Shown one piece after another: positions 37,101 to 44,670 of a stretch of 64,000 bases of DNA (the first letter of the stretch is position 1; the number at the start of each line of letters is the position of its first letter). The notes below the pieces were generated by a model. That model was not told the DNA's origin, did no database searches, and worked only from the letters and a program-made list of their open reading frames with translations. Position numbers and translations under genes: made by a program. This stretch comes from Paraburkholderia sediminicola (lineage in GTDB: Bacteria; Pseudomonadota; Gammaproteobacteria; Burkholderiales; Burkholderiaceae), in the NCBI RefSeq assembly GCF_902859805.1, contig NZ_CADIKC010000018.1, positions 49,299-113,298 of the forward strand, in the 5' to 3' direction.

Positions 37101-37639
37101 GAGACAGCGTCAACGCCAATCCCGATGGCCGCCGAGCCGCTAGCGGCGACATCGGTACCGATGCCAATCGCCGACTGCGCGGTCGCGCCGGTACCCGGAG
37201 CAGTGCGCGCGCCCACGTAAATGGCGTTGATACCATTGGCAATGGCCTGAAAGCCGAAGGACAAGGCATTAATGCCCGTACTGCTGGCCCCATAACCTAC
37301 CGCGGTGGCTCCGCCGCCAGAGGCGGTAGACTGTTGGCCCACACACGTGGTGCTGCCACTATAGAAGTTATAAGGCGCCGACGCGCAGCTCAGCTGCGCC
37401 TGCGCCTGCGCGCCCCATCCCCCCAAACCCATCAACAACAGTACGGTGACGACACGGGGGCTGGAACCGTGCAACGCCGCAGCACCACATTCACCACATT
37501 CACAATGTTCAGCGCTGCGCCCATCGCATATGGAAGCAGCCGCCCCTGACTTTCCCTTGCCGCGCGATGTGTCCAACTCCGACGCGGCTACGAAGGCGCC
37601 GAGCGCCTTGTTCCAGATGGTCCGATATGCCTTGTTCAT
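31196..37639 (-). CDS. giant trimeric autotransporter adhesin (YadA/Hia type), 2147 residues
   Basis: Surface adhesin with type Vc secretion. It begins with an extended signal peptide region (MNKAYRTIWNKALGAFVAAS), then a Cys-rich segment with Cys 38, 46, 48 and 51, then the hydrophobic core VVTVLLLMGLGG and cleavage near AQAQ (about residue 80). The passenger from about 95 to 2060 is almost wholly YadA-head-like repeats (for example AIGIGTDVAASG, AVALGxGATA), separated by neck motifs of the type ERTVTNVAAGRVSASSTDAVNGSQLY. Near-identical modules with the marker THYYSVNDGGTQGANYADDG occur three times (DNA near 32840, 33260, 34320). The C-terminal beta-barrel anchor (about 2065-2147) ends in TTFGMGAAMQW. 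Expression and function as an adhesin are family inference. The large repeat content makes assembly errors and recombination likely. Confidence 0.95.
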   Translation of the reverse strand: MNKAYRTIWNKALGAFVAASELDTSRGKGKSGAAASICDGRSAEHCECGECGAAALHGSSPRVVTVLLLMGLGGWGAQAQAQLSCASAPYNFYSGSTTCVGQQSTASGGGATAVGYGASSTGINALSFGFQAIANGINAIYVGARTAPGTGATAQSAIGIGTDVAASGSAAIGIGVDAVSSGNQSTAVGPLAKATGDNGVALGASANAAASGAVALGSGATGSQTNGIAVGSGASATGANSVYLGARTAAGTGSTGTASIAIGTDVTSNADYATAIGFQALVSGPGAVGMGYIATASGTHAVAVGFQSIASGLNAIYLGPRSVAGTGATAAGAIGIGTDVASSGPSSLAAGTVANASAQNAVALGAGAAASGLNSLGMMNGSKASGANAIAVGGADSVAEGGASTPATVAGAAASGIRAIAIGSGANSAGSSSIAIGDSAQTGANTDALAMGTSATANAANASAIGNAASALAASTVAIGDGSTVAAAAGAGSFAGGHNSQVLGGTGAVALGQAQTASGNGAVAIGDPNTATGNGAVAVGADNTATGNGAVAQGNGNTANGQGAVALGNASNANGASALALGDSAVANQARAIALGAGASASNANDVALGAGSTTAAPHTGTTALYGGTAAGIASAANGVVSVGSAGKERQLQNVAAGVISAASTDAINGSQLNTVVTGVNNLGASTAGTLGGGASYSAATGDLTGFSQPVNTVSTTGAVSGPTPQTTVAGALSALNTNIDNTANIAVKYDAAGGTKITLGATGGAGAGSPVTITNMAPAALNATSTDAVNGSQLFATNQQVTANTTAISNINNGGGIKYFHTNSVLADSVPTGTDAIAVGPAANAFGNDSIAQGLNAVAGVNGAPTTANDIALGNGAQATGGNSIAQGAGATANTAGAIAIGQTATATGGKAVSIGVGNTASGNGAVAIGDPNSAIGTGAITMGANNTSNGQGAVALGNANTATGQGAVALGNASQANNAGSVAFGDAATVSAAATQGVAIGSGATVTNAGSIALGAGSVTAAAVGTPGATINGTAYTFAGTTPASTLSVGKVGAERTVTNVAAGQLNSASTDAVNGSQLYATDQAVDALSSTVTANKTHYYSVNDGGTQGANYADDGATGVNALAAGVGALASGVSSTALGNGAQALANNATAFGLQATASVVGGVAIGSGSVSDRTVLPGVGSIANGSHAIPFNTSDETLLGAVSVGTSTAYRQLTNVADGTQAQDAVTVRQLAGALSSFSVTGTNYFHANSTAADSLAVGAQSIAVGPTTVVNGDNGVGVGNGAVVDATAPGGLAIGQQTHSAAADAMALGSGAVASGAQSIAQGANANAANQGGVAVGSGAQSSATDAVALGAGASSTFANSVALGSASTTAAAVVTTGVTINGTAYTYAGTAPTSTVSVGSVGNERTVTNVAAGRVSASSTDAVNGSQLYATDQAVSSLSTVITANKTHYYSVNDGGTQGANYADDGATGTNALAAGVAATAAGANSTALGQGAVANNANAVALGSGSTTAAAVATTGDTINGTAYTYAGIAPASTVSVGSAGNERTVTNVAAGRVNATSTDAVNGSQLYASDQAINSLASTVTASKTHYYSVNDGGTQGGNYNNDGATGTNALAAGVGATAAGVSSFAGGNGAAAQANDALALGALSSASVAGGVAIGSGSVSNRAVLSGIGSIANGSHAIPFNTSDQTLLGAVSFGSAAGNTYRQLTNVADGTQAQDAVTIRQLAGALSSFSVTGQMYFHANSTAADSLAVGAQSIAVGPTTVVNGDNGVGIGNGAIVDSTAPGGVAIGESSNAAQADAIALGSGSIASGAQSIAQGVNAKAANAGGIAIGSGAQSSAVDAVAMGSGANASMTNSVALGAGSVTTVGALSNYIAYGLSSPQSSAGEVNIGNRQITGVAAGKAGTDAVNVSQLAAVTTQLTTLINNQSGGGGGGAPFSSTPGSSPASTGSNSSAGGQGSVASGSNSTAVGNSSQASANGATAVGVGAAASGNNSVALGSNSSDGGRSNVVSVGSLNDTRQVANVAAGTQGTDAVNVDQLNAGLSQANAYTDQRVDQLQSGINSVARNAYSGIAAATALTMIPEVDKDKTLSFGIGTAGFRGYQAVALGGTARITENIKMKAGVGMSPGGTTFGMGAAMQW

Positions 37640-38921
37640 GTCGTTGCCTCACCAGGTAATTGAAATGAGAAGTTCCTAAGCACGAGCGTGTGCATGCATC
37701 CCGTTTATTCAGGATGCCTATTTATGGTGTTTAAAACGTCTCACTACGGCGCGCGTTGCTTCAGCGTTGGAACTGAGGCAAGTTGCTTCCGCCCTCGGTG
37801 AATGACGAATCCTGAGCGCGAGCGAATACCCATGCTGACGTAGGAATTCGCATGACTAAGTAGACGATGAGGGTCGGTCAGATGGCCAGTTTTCGGCTTG
37901 CCGGCCGCTGAGACGATCGACGAATGACGGGTTTATGAAGGCCCGAAGGGGTGTAGCGGAGGAAAGGCTGTCGCGTGGCGGAGCGCCAATTGCCGGCCAG
38001 ACTGATGCGCTTTCTTCGCCGAGCCAGCGCCCGGCTCTGTTCCGACTGGGATATTCATCGTTACTGCCCCCTCAGTAGCCTGTTGCAACGTTCCCTCGGC
38101 TCGTGGCATGACAAATAGTCTTGCGCCAGGCTACACGCACCGTTTTTCTTTCTCGCAGCATTTTGCGCACTATGTGAGACAAAGGCCGCCAAGTTATTCC
38201 CACCAAATGCGACTTCTCTCTTTATTAAATCGTGTAATGGAAAGAAAGATAAGAGTCCGCGGGAACTTTCTCATAGGTCTTTTCATTTGTCTACAAAAAG
38301 CCTTTGCGATATCTGGGCATTGCGAAATTTAACAATTGACAGACCACGAACCCATTGCGAATTCGCCTTTTTGTCTGTGTCGCGCTCGACACAGCATGGC
38401 GTTTGCGGCGCGGCCATATATCACTACTACTGGGCTGCTGAGCCCTTCTGCGACAATCATCGATGGGTGGAACGTGATGGATTGCAAAATCCTTTCGCCT
38501 CTCCAAACAACCAAATTCCTGTCAGGATTTCCTTACGGAAAACCAAAGGCTTTTCATACTTTCCCCGGCACCTTTCTAAGTCAGTTTTATGAAACAATTC
38601 TTATTGATGAAATTCATGCGATACAGATAACGAAGACTCTTCCAGCCTCGCCATTGTTCTCACGCCCTCGTGAAAGTCAGAGAGCGAAAATGAAATGGAA
38701 ATTCATATTCGTGGCACTGTGTTCCCGGACGCTTCTACTCCTTCAATATCTGCGCGCGCCAACTGATCCGTTTCTCGTAGAAGTAGGGGCGCCTTATCGA
38801 AGCATTTTCTTTTCGTGTCGCTTCGTACTTTTATGAACATGGTCTTCCTCTGCCAACTTCCGCGGCGCTTCTCCCGCTGCCGCAACACAAGGGCGACGGC
38901 GGCGGGATACCGACAAATTAC
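37640..38921. other. 1.28-kb intergenic spacer, AT-richer in its second half
   Basis: A long gap between the two autotransporter genes, both on the minus strand. The promoter of the giant adhesin should be in the part nearest 37640. The stretch from about 38100 to 38850 is markedly richer in A+T than the rest of the window. Plus-strand frames in it (for example 38336-38836) have no ribosome binding site and no family resemblance. No insertion-sequence ends were seen. The composition suits a region of regulated, horizontally acquired DNA. Confidence 0.5.
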
Positions 38922-40889
38922 TTACCAGCGATAGCCAACGCCCGCGCCTGCGCCCACTGAGCCGTGACCAGAGACGCCCGTGGTGACCGAGCCTTTAACC
39001 ATCCACTTTTGCGTCGCGACCGAGAGACCCACAGCCATCGCGGACTGCCCGCCGTAGTTGCCGGCCGCGAGTGCTACAACCTTCTCACCCGGCAACACAG
39101 CTTGCGGCAAGTTCGCCATGGCGATTGCGGATGCTGTACCCGCGCTCGCGTCACGGCGATACTTCTGCATGTCATCGCGAACGCTGTTGATTGCACCATT
39201 CAGCTGTCGCACGTTGACCGCATCGGTCGGAGCCGTACCGTCTGCAACGTTGGTGATCTGACGCTCAGCACCCGGCGCACCAACCGAAACCGTGTTGTCC
39301 CGGTCTGCAACTGAATTTGCACCCAGGGCAACCGAATTATTCGCGCTCGCCTGGCTGTTGGTGCCGATTGCGGTCGAATCCGTGCCTGTGACTTTGGAAT
39401 TCGTGCCGATTGCGGTTGCACGCGCAGCCGTGACAGTCGAGTTCGTGCCGATTGCCGTGCCATCCTGGCCCGAAACGTTCGAACCGTTACCGACCGCCGT
39501 TCCATTGGGAACGGATACGACCGAATTGTTACCCACTGCCGTACCTGTCGGGTCCGCAACCGTGCCATTCGAGCCGGATGTCGAAATCCTGTCGACGGTG
39601 GTGGTGATTGACGTCAGATTGCTCGAAAGTGCCGAGACTTGCGAGGCAATCGAGAAGAGTTGCGAGCCGTTCACCGCGTCCGTGCTCGTTGCGCTGATCT
39701 GGCCTGCGGCTACGTTTTGCAACTGATGTTCCTGACCGACCGCGCCGATACTTACGACGCCGGTTGGTGCCGCGCCCGCGAAACCGCCGAACGTCACGCC
39801 GTTCAGCGTGACGCTGCTCACGTTCGTTGCTGCCCGTGTGACGGCGCCGGAACCGAGTGCTGTCGATTCAGCGGTCGAAGCTGCGGCTGCGTTACCGATT
39901 GCGATTGAATTGGCGCCTGTTGCTTGAGTGAGCGTGCCCAGCGCGATCGCATTGGCCGATGCGGCATTCGCATTAAATCCGACTGCGATAGAAGTGACTG
40001 ATGATGCGGTTGACGACTGACCAATTGCAATGGCCGATCCGCCACTCGCCACGCTGGAATTGCCGAGCGCCGTCGAGCTGCCGCCGCTTGCTGTCGCCAG
40101 GGGACCAATTGCCGTGGCGCTGTTGCTGCTCGCGTTTGCTCCGGTGCCTACGGCCACGGCAGATACGTTGCTTGCCGTTGAAGACTCACCAATAGCGATT
40201 GCATTCTGGGCAGTCGCCTGTGCGCGGGCAATTGCAACGCTACCGATCCCCGACGCAACGGAATCCACACCTATGGACGTAGCGTCAACCGCGCTCGCGT
40301 TCGCCTGAAAACCCACCGCCGTTCCGCCAGCGGCTGAACTATTGGTGCCGACCGCCGTTGAAAACTGAGCAGTAGTGTGTGCCAGAGCGCCAAGCGCAGT
40401 CGAGTCAGCATTTGCCGCGCTCGAACCACCGCCGAACGCCACTGCTCTGGTGCCGGTCGCGACCGAATTTGCGCCAACTGCAGTGGCGTTCTGGCCACTC
40501 GCAGTTACCGTATCACCCAGAGCGGTTGCAGCTCCGCCATTAGCGGTGACATTAATCCCGACCGCCGTATTCTGACTTGTGTTGCTCGCGTCACCCGCTA
40601 CAGCGGGATTCGTGCCCCCTGTACTCGCGGACGGTGCCGTTGCACCCCCTATCGTTGCCGTCGTCCCACCGACCTCGCCGCCAACGGCAAGGTTATCTGC
40701 ATGTGCATATCCAGCCGAGAGCGTGAGCGCCGTGAGTGCAGCCAGTGCCACTTTCGACTTCAGCGGTCGACCGACCTGCCCTATTTCCGCTTGTCCCGCT
40801 TCGCCCTGCACGCCGCGCTGCGTCTCCGCTGCCGCGACCAGTGCGCCAATTCGGCGATTCCAAACCAATTTATATCTGCTCTTATTCAT
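38922..40889 (-). CDS. trimeric autotransporter adhesin, 655 residues
   Basis: A second type Vc adhesin. It has the extended signal peptide region (MNKSRYKLVWNRRIGALVAAAETQ), a hydrophobic core KVALAALTALTLSAG and cleavage at YAHA-DN near residue 64. The passenger (about 65-560) consists of short YadA-head repeats such as AIGTNSKVTGTDST and SIAIGNAAAAS. A neck (QLQNVAAGQISATSTDAVNGSQLF) is near residue 395. The C-terminal barrel (about 575-655) ends in GSVGAGAGVGYRW. It differs from the neighbouring giant in signal region and repeat type, so it is a paralogue rather than a recent copy. It has its own promoter region, 40890-41332, shared with the divergent response regulator gene. Confidence 0.94.
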   Translation of the reverse strand: MNKSRYKLVWNRRIGALVAAAETQRGVQGEAGQAEIGQVGRPLKSKVALAALTALTLSAGYAHADNLAVGGEVGGTTATIGGATAPSASTGGTNPAVAGDASNTSQNTAVGINVTANGGAATALGDTVTASGQNATAVGANSVATGTRAVAFGGGSSAANADSTALGALAHTTAQFSTAVGTNSSAAGGTAVGFQANASAVDATSIGVDSVASGIGSVAIARAQATAQNAIAIGESSTASNVSAVAVGTGANASSNSATAIGPLATASGGSSTALGNSSVASGGSAIAIGQSSTASSVTSIAVGFNANAASANAIALGTLTQATGANSIAIGNAAAASTAESTALGSGAVTRAATNVSSVTLNGVTFGGFAGAAPTGVVSIGAVGQEHQLQNVAAGQISATSTDAVNGSQLFSIASQVSALSSNLTSITTTVDRISTSGSNGTVADPTGTAVGNNSVVSVPNGTAVGNGSNVSGQDGTAIGTNSTVTAARATAIGTNSKVTGTDSTAIGTNSQASANNSVALGANSVADRDNTVSVGAPGAERQITNVADGTAPTDAVNVRQLNGAINSVRDDMQKYRRDASAGTASAIAMANLPQAVLPGEKVVALAAGNYGGQSAMAVGLSVATQKWMVKGSVTTGVSGHGSVGAGAGVGYRW

Positions 40890-41332
40890 TACGTTCCGTT
40901 CTCACTCGTCTAATGGCCAATAAAAGGATTCATGTCTGGTCTCCGTCACGCTCTATCTGAGTCTTTAGCTTGCCCATGCCGTCTGGTTTTTCCCGGCACG
41001 CCATCCGATAGCGGCGATCGCTGCAACGCGTCGACCGCCACAGTCAAGCCACTGGCACCCGTGGCCACAAATGTTTGAATTAGAAATTTTGTGTAAGGAC
41101 GCGAAGAATTATGGGCAGCGTTACTGCCACAATCGTTTTGCCAGAGGGACGAAATCCTTTGCCGGAGGGAAAATTCTTTTGATATCCGTGCGGAAACCGC
41201 TCGATTTAAATTGAATTAACAATCTGATACGCTTCGCGGCTTTATGCTGGCGACCGATCCCGACGAGCCTCAAGCTGCGCAATCAGCCGCCGTTAACCAG
41301 ACAGTTACCCGTCAGCTTCTTTCGCCTACACG
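40890..41332. other. divergent promoter region of adhesin and response regulator
   Basis: A 443-bp region between the second adhesin (minus) and the response regulator (plus). It is AT-rich around 41070-41230. The only structure noticed is the near direct repeat at 41140-41180. Because the response regulator reads away from the adhesin, this region is a natural place for control of the adhesin. Confidence 0.45.
41140..41180. repeat. imperfect tandem pair in the adhesin/regulator promoter region
   Basis: GCCAGAGGGACGAAATCCTT (from 41140) and GCCGGAGGGAAAATTCTTTT (from 41161) are 21 bp apart, two helical turns, with 14 of 20 positions alike. The spacing suits binding of a dimeric regulator, possibly the adjacent response regulator. 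Confidence 0.35.
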
Positions 41333-42142
41333 ATGTCGCCCCGAAACAGTGCCCTCACGGATGCCCATCTTCTTGTGGTAGACGACCAGCCGGACCAGCT
41401 TCGATTGCTAATTGATGTGCTGCGCAACGCTGGATGCCGGATCAGCGTCGGATTCGACGGGTCGCAGGCGTATCAACGAGCACTGGCGATTTCGCCCGAC
41501 CTGATCCTGATGGACGTACGGATGCCGCGGATGGATGGATTCGCCGCCTGCCGGCTTCTTGCCGCGGATCCTCGCACCTCTGAGATTCCCGTCATATTTC
41601 TCACCGTGGCCGGTGACCTTCACGATCGGATCAACGGTCTGGAAATCGGTGGCGTGGACTATGTGCTCAAGCCATTCGAGGCGGACGAGGTACTTGCAAG
41701 GATTCGCGTTCACCTCGCCCGGACGCGCGGCAAACGGGATACGGAAGATGAGATATCCGCTTCGGACTTCACAGGCAACAGCGTCATCGTTCGCGCCGCC
41801 ATTCGACATTTGTCGCAAAGGCTGAACGACGCGCCAACGGTCGAACAACTCGCGCGCCTGGTGGGGACCAATGAAAAACGACTGTCGCGTGCGTTCAGGG
41901 ACAACCTGGGCCGGACAGTATTCGAGTATCTCCGGGACGAACGCTTGCGGATTGCGCAAAAGCTGTTGAGTAGTACGTCACTGAGTATCGCCAGCATCGC
42001 CGAAGAAATTGGTTTTTCCAGCGCTGCAAATTTCGCCACGGCGTTTCGTGAGCGATTTGGTACGCCCCCTTCAAGCTATCGGGAAGAATTTCGCAATCGG
42101 GATCTGGTTGATACCGCGGAACCCACCCTTGAGGCGGAGTAA
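41333..42142 (+). CDS. response regulator, receiver plus AraC-type HTH
   Basis: A 269-residue response regulator. The receiver (about 10-130) begins DAHLLVVDDQPDQLRLLIDVL, has the phospho-acceptor Asp in PDLILMDVRMPRMDG near 57 and the conserved Lys in YVLKPFEADEVLARI near 110. The AraC-type DNA-binding domain (about 150-255) contains VEQLARLVGTNEKRLSRAFRDNLG and then IASIAEEIGFSSAANFATAFRERFGTPPSSY. The gene is followed by a sensor kinase whose start is eight bases after its stop, so they form a two-component pair. The ATG at 41333 has no strong ribosome binding site. Its targets are unknown, although the adjacent adhesin gene is a candidate. Confidence 0.9.
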   Translation: MSPRNSALTDAHLLVVDDQPDQLRLLIDVLRNAGCRISVGFDGSQAYQRALAISPDLILMDVRMPRMDGFAACRLLAADPRTSEIPVIFLTVAGDLHDRINGLEIGGVDYVLKPFEADEVLARIRVHLARTRGKRDTEDEISASDFTGNSVIVRAAIRHLSQRLNDAPTVEQLARLVGTNEKRLSRAFRDNLGRTVFEYLRDERLRIAQKLLSSTSLSIASIAEEIGFSSAANFATAFRERFGTPPSSYREEFRNRDLVDTAEPTLEAE

Positions 42143-42149
42143 CGACATC

Positions 42150-44474
42150 ATGACTACAGCTCGATGGCGCCGCTTACTGTTCTTATGTCTGAGCTGGTGG
42201 GCCACTCACTCTTTTGCAGTCGGTCTCGACACCACTGGGAAGCAGACGCAACGGGTTCCTACTTTGGACCAGGTGCGGGTATTCGAAGACGTCTCGGGCA
42301 CGATGACGTTGGACGACATACTCACACTGTCCGCGGGAGCCACGCCAGCCACGCGAGGCTTCCTTCCCGTGCAAGGGAATCGACTCAAGCCGGGTTTCAC
42401 CCACTCGGCATGGTGGCTCCGCGTGGCGGTGAGCAACGGTAGTTCAACGGACCTCCCACTCGTGCTCGTGTTCCAGGACGCGCGTCTCCAGAAAGTGGAC
42501 TTTTACTCTGGGTACAGCAGCCACTGGACACATGACGGCATCGATCCCGCCCTCCCCACGTCCCGGTCGTTCTCGTCGCGGTATCCATTGGTCGATTTCA
42601 CGCTCGCTCCCGGTGAACAGCGCCTTTTTCTCATCCGGGTAGCCAGCGATACCGCGATCACGCTCCAACCCAAGCTGTATACCGCAGCGGCATACGACGC
42701 GCTTGAGAAACGCGCAGCACTCTGGGACGGCGGACTGATTGGCGGAACGCTCGCACTCGCATGGTGCGCGCTGCTCATCGCCTATTTTTCCCGCAGTGCC
42801 TCGTTTCTCGTCCTGACAGCACTGTGTGCCATGACAGCGCTGTTCGAAGCCGCGGATCGCGGCTATACGAAGATATATTTGTGGCCGCTCGCAACCGAGT
42901 GGAGCGCCAGAAGTGTGACGGTACTCGGATGTGTTGCCGTCCTGCTGTTCATCGTCTTCATCTTACGCATCTCTCACAGCGAAAAGGCAAATCTGCCTGC
43001 GCGCTACATATTGTTCGGGTTTGCTTTGCTGGAGTGTGTCGCAGCGATAGGCGCCGCATTCGGCAATCTGTTCGTGTTCTCGCAAGTCGGCGTGTATGTC
43101 AATGCGCTGTTCGGCGTCTTCACGGTGATTATCGCTGCACACCTCGCGCGTCAGTCGACCCCCACCGCGCGGATCATGCTGCTCGTCATGATCTTTTCGC
43201 TGTTCAGCTTTGCGTTGCGCATGGTCGAAACGCTTGGCTCTTTGCCCACGGCGCTCGTCTGGTTGAAGTCCGACATTCATCCGAACCCCGTTGTTGCAAT
43301 CATTGGTTTGGCCACCAACCTCATTGTGCTTGCAGCGTGGATAAACCACGTCGGAAAGCAGCGAATAGCGGCGAGGACCGAACTTGCAGACTGGCAAAGA
43401 ACCGAACACGACCGGCTACGCGAGCAGGTTGCGCAGCGCACATTGGAATTGAATGAAGCATTGCTTTACGCCGAGGAGAAAAACCAGCAGCTGATCGAAA
43501 CCTTGGGTTACGTGAGTCATGACCTCCGTGCGCCACTGGCTACGATCACGGGTTATGCCAGACAGTTGCGGGAACTGGCGGATTCGAAGCAGGTTAAACC
43601 GATCCAGGCAATCGAGCGCAGCGTGAACTATCAACTCGGCCTGATCGACGAACTGGTCGGGTACGCGAAAACTGAGTTGCAGCCGTTGGATATCGCCCCG
43701 GTCGCAACCGACCTGCCTGCACTTCTCAATGACATTGCCGAATACGCGCTCGCACTCTGCTCGCAGTTGAACAATCAGTTCAACTATCAGGCACTGACGT
43801 CGTTACCCCGTCGGCTGACGATCGATGGCCGCCGGCTGCAACAGGTATTGCTCAATCTGCTCTCGAACGCGTCCAAGTTCACTCGCGACGGCTTCGTCAC
43901 GATGACGGTGAGCGCGCGCCTGCAGGACGATCAATGGCACATGAGTTTTGAAGTCGCTGATACAGGTATCGGCATCGACATTGAAGCGCAGTCGAAACTC
44001 TTTACGGCTTTTCGCCAGATACAGGCTGTGAACGGTAGCACGGGGCTTGGCCTTATCATTGCGCAGCGCATCGTCAACACCATGGGCGGCGACTTGCGCG
44101 TGTCAAGTACACCGCATCGCGGCACCTCGTTTACCTTCGAACTCATCGTTCCATCTGCGGCAGATGAGGAGGCGTTGCCGTCGAACATCGTCGCGCATTC
44201 TTCCAGCGGTTCTGCTCCTGTTCGCTCACAACGCAAACACGCAATCGCCGTTGCCGTTCCTCCAGAGAGCGATCGCCGGGAACTGGCCGTTCTTGCGAAA
44301 GACGGACGCCTGACTGACATAGAACGATGGATAGAAAACATGACCAACGCTCATCCCACATGTACCGCGTTTCTGACTGACATGCGGCATTGCCTCGAAG
44401 CGTTGGATTTCCTAGGCATCGAGGCTCTTGCTCTCGCACCACACAAAACATACGACGTCTCACGCGCCTGCTAA
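42150..44474 (+). CDS. 7TMR-DISM sensor histidine kinase
   Basis: A 774-residue inner-membrane histidine kinase. It has a signal peptide (MTTARWRRLLFLCLSWWATHSFAVG), a periplasmic 7TMR-DISM extracellular domain of beta-sandwich type (about 45-180), seven membrane helices (about 190-400), a short coiled coil, the HisKA domain with acceptor His in TLGYVSHDLRAPLATITGYAR near 455, and a HATPase domain (N-box QVLLNLLSNASKF, G1 ADTGIGIDIEAQ, G2 STGLGLIIAQRIV). The C-terminal 60 residues form a short helical tail common in these kinases. 7TMR-DISM sensors usually bind carbohydrate-like or other small ligands; the ligand here is unknown. The start at 42150 has GGCGGAGTAAC upstream. It partners the response regulator just before it. 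Confidence 0.91.
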   Translation: MTTARWRRLLFLCLSWWATHSFAVGLDTTGKQTQRVPTLDQVRVFEDVSGTMTLDDILTLSAGATPATRGFLPVQGNRLKPGFTHSAWWLRVAVSNGSSTDLPLVLVFQDARLQKVDFYSGYSSHWTHDGIDPALPTSRSFSSRYPLVDFTLAPGEQRLFLIRVASDTAITLQPKLYTAAAYDALEKRAALWDGGLIGGTLALAWCALLIAYFSRSASFLVLTALCAMTALFEAADRGYTKIYLWPLATEWSARSVTVLGCVAVLLFIVFILRISHSEKANLPARYILFGFALLECVAAIGAAFGNLFVFSQVGVYVNALFGVFTVIIAAHLARQSTPTARIMLLVMIFSLFSFALRMVETLGSLPTALVWLKSDIHPNPVVAIIGLATNLIVLAAWINHVGKQRIAARTELADWQRTEHDRLREQVAQRTLELNEALLYAEEKNQQLIETLGYVSHDLRAPLATITGYARQLRELADSKQVKPIQAIERSVNYQLGLIDELVGYAKTELQPLDIAPVATDLPALLNDIAEYALALCSQLNNQFNYQALTSLPRRLTIDGRRLQQVLLNLLSNASKFTRDGFVTMTVSARLQDDQWHMSFEVADTGIGIDIEAQSKLFTAFRQIQAVNGSTGLGLIIAQRIVNTMGGDLRVSSTPHRGTSFTFELIVPSAADEEALPSNIVAHSSSGSAPVRSQRKHAIAVAVPPESDRRELAVLAKDGRLTDIERWIENMTNAHPTCTAFLTDMRHCLEALDFLGIEALALAPHKTYDVSRAC

Positions 44475-44670
44475 CGTAGCCTGGCTGTTTTCAAGCTAGT
44501 GCAACTTTCGGCCGATATCCTCGAAACACTCGTGCGCAACGCAACGAAGAAAGACACGCCACTGAAGCGTGCGACGCTCACCGGGGACAAATAAGGCGGC
44601 GGCCGGATGGCTGTCGCTCCTTGACAAACGGCCGGCCGAGCAGGTTGCCAGCAAAACGGAGCAGCAGAAG
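44475..44670. other. gap upstream of the siderophore receptor
   Basis: After the kinase stop, the same frame stays open for 43 codons up to a TAA at 44594-44596 (part of it reads QLSADILETLVRNATKKD). This is protein-like but has no clear start. No Fur box was recognised before the receptor. Confidence 0.3.

Noticed and set aside
38336..38836. 166-codon plus-strand ORF in the AT-rich spacer
   Set aside because: No ribosome binding site and no recognised family; open length is not unusual for AT-richer DNA. Left as possible but unsupported.
31196..40889. Regular repeats first considered as a CRISPR-like array
   Set aside because: Repeat units are coding YadA-head motifs of variable length in frame, with no constant direct repeat and no cas genes.
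44495..44670. Fur-box search upstream of the siderophore receptor
   Set aside because: No match to a GATAATGATAATCATTATC-like element was found by eye, so iron regulation is not claimed.
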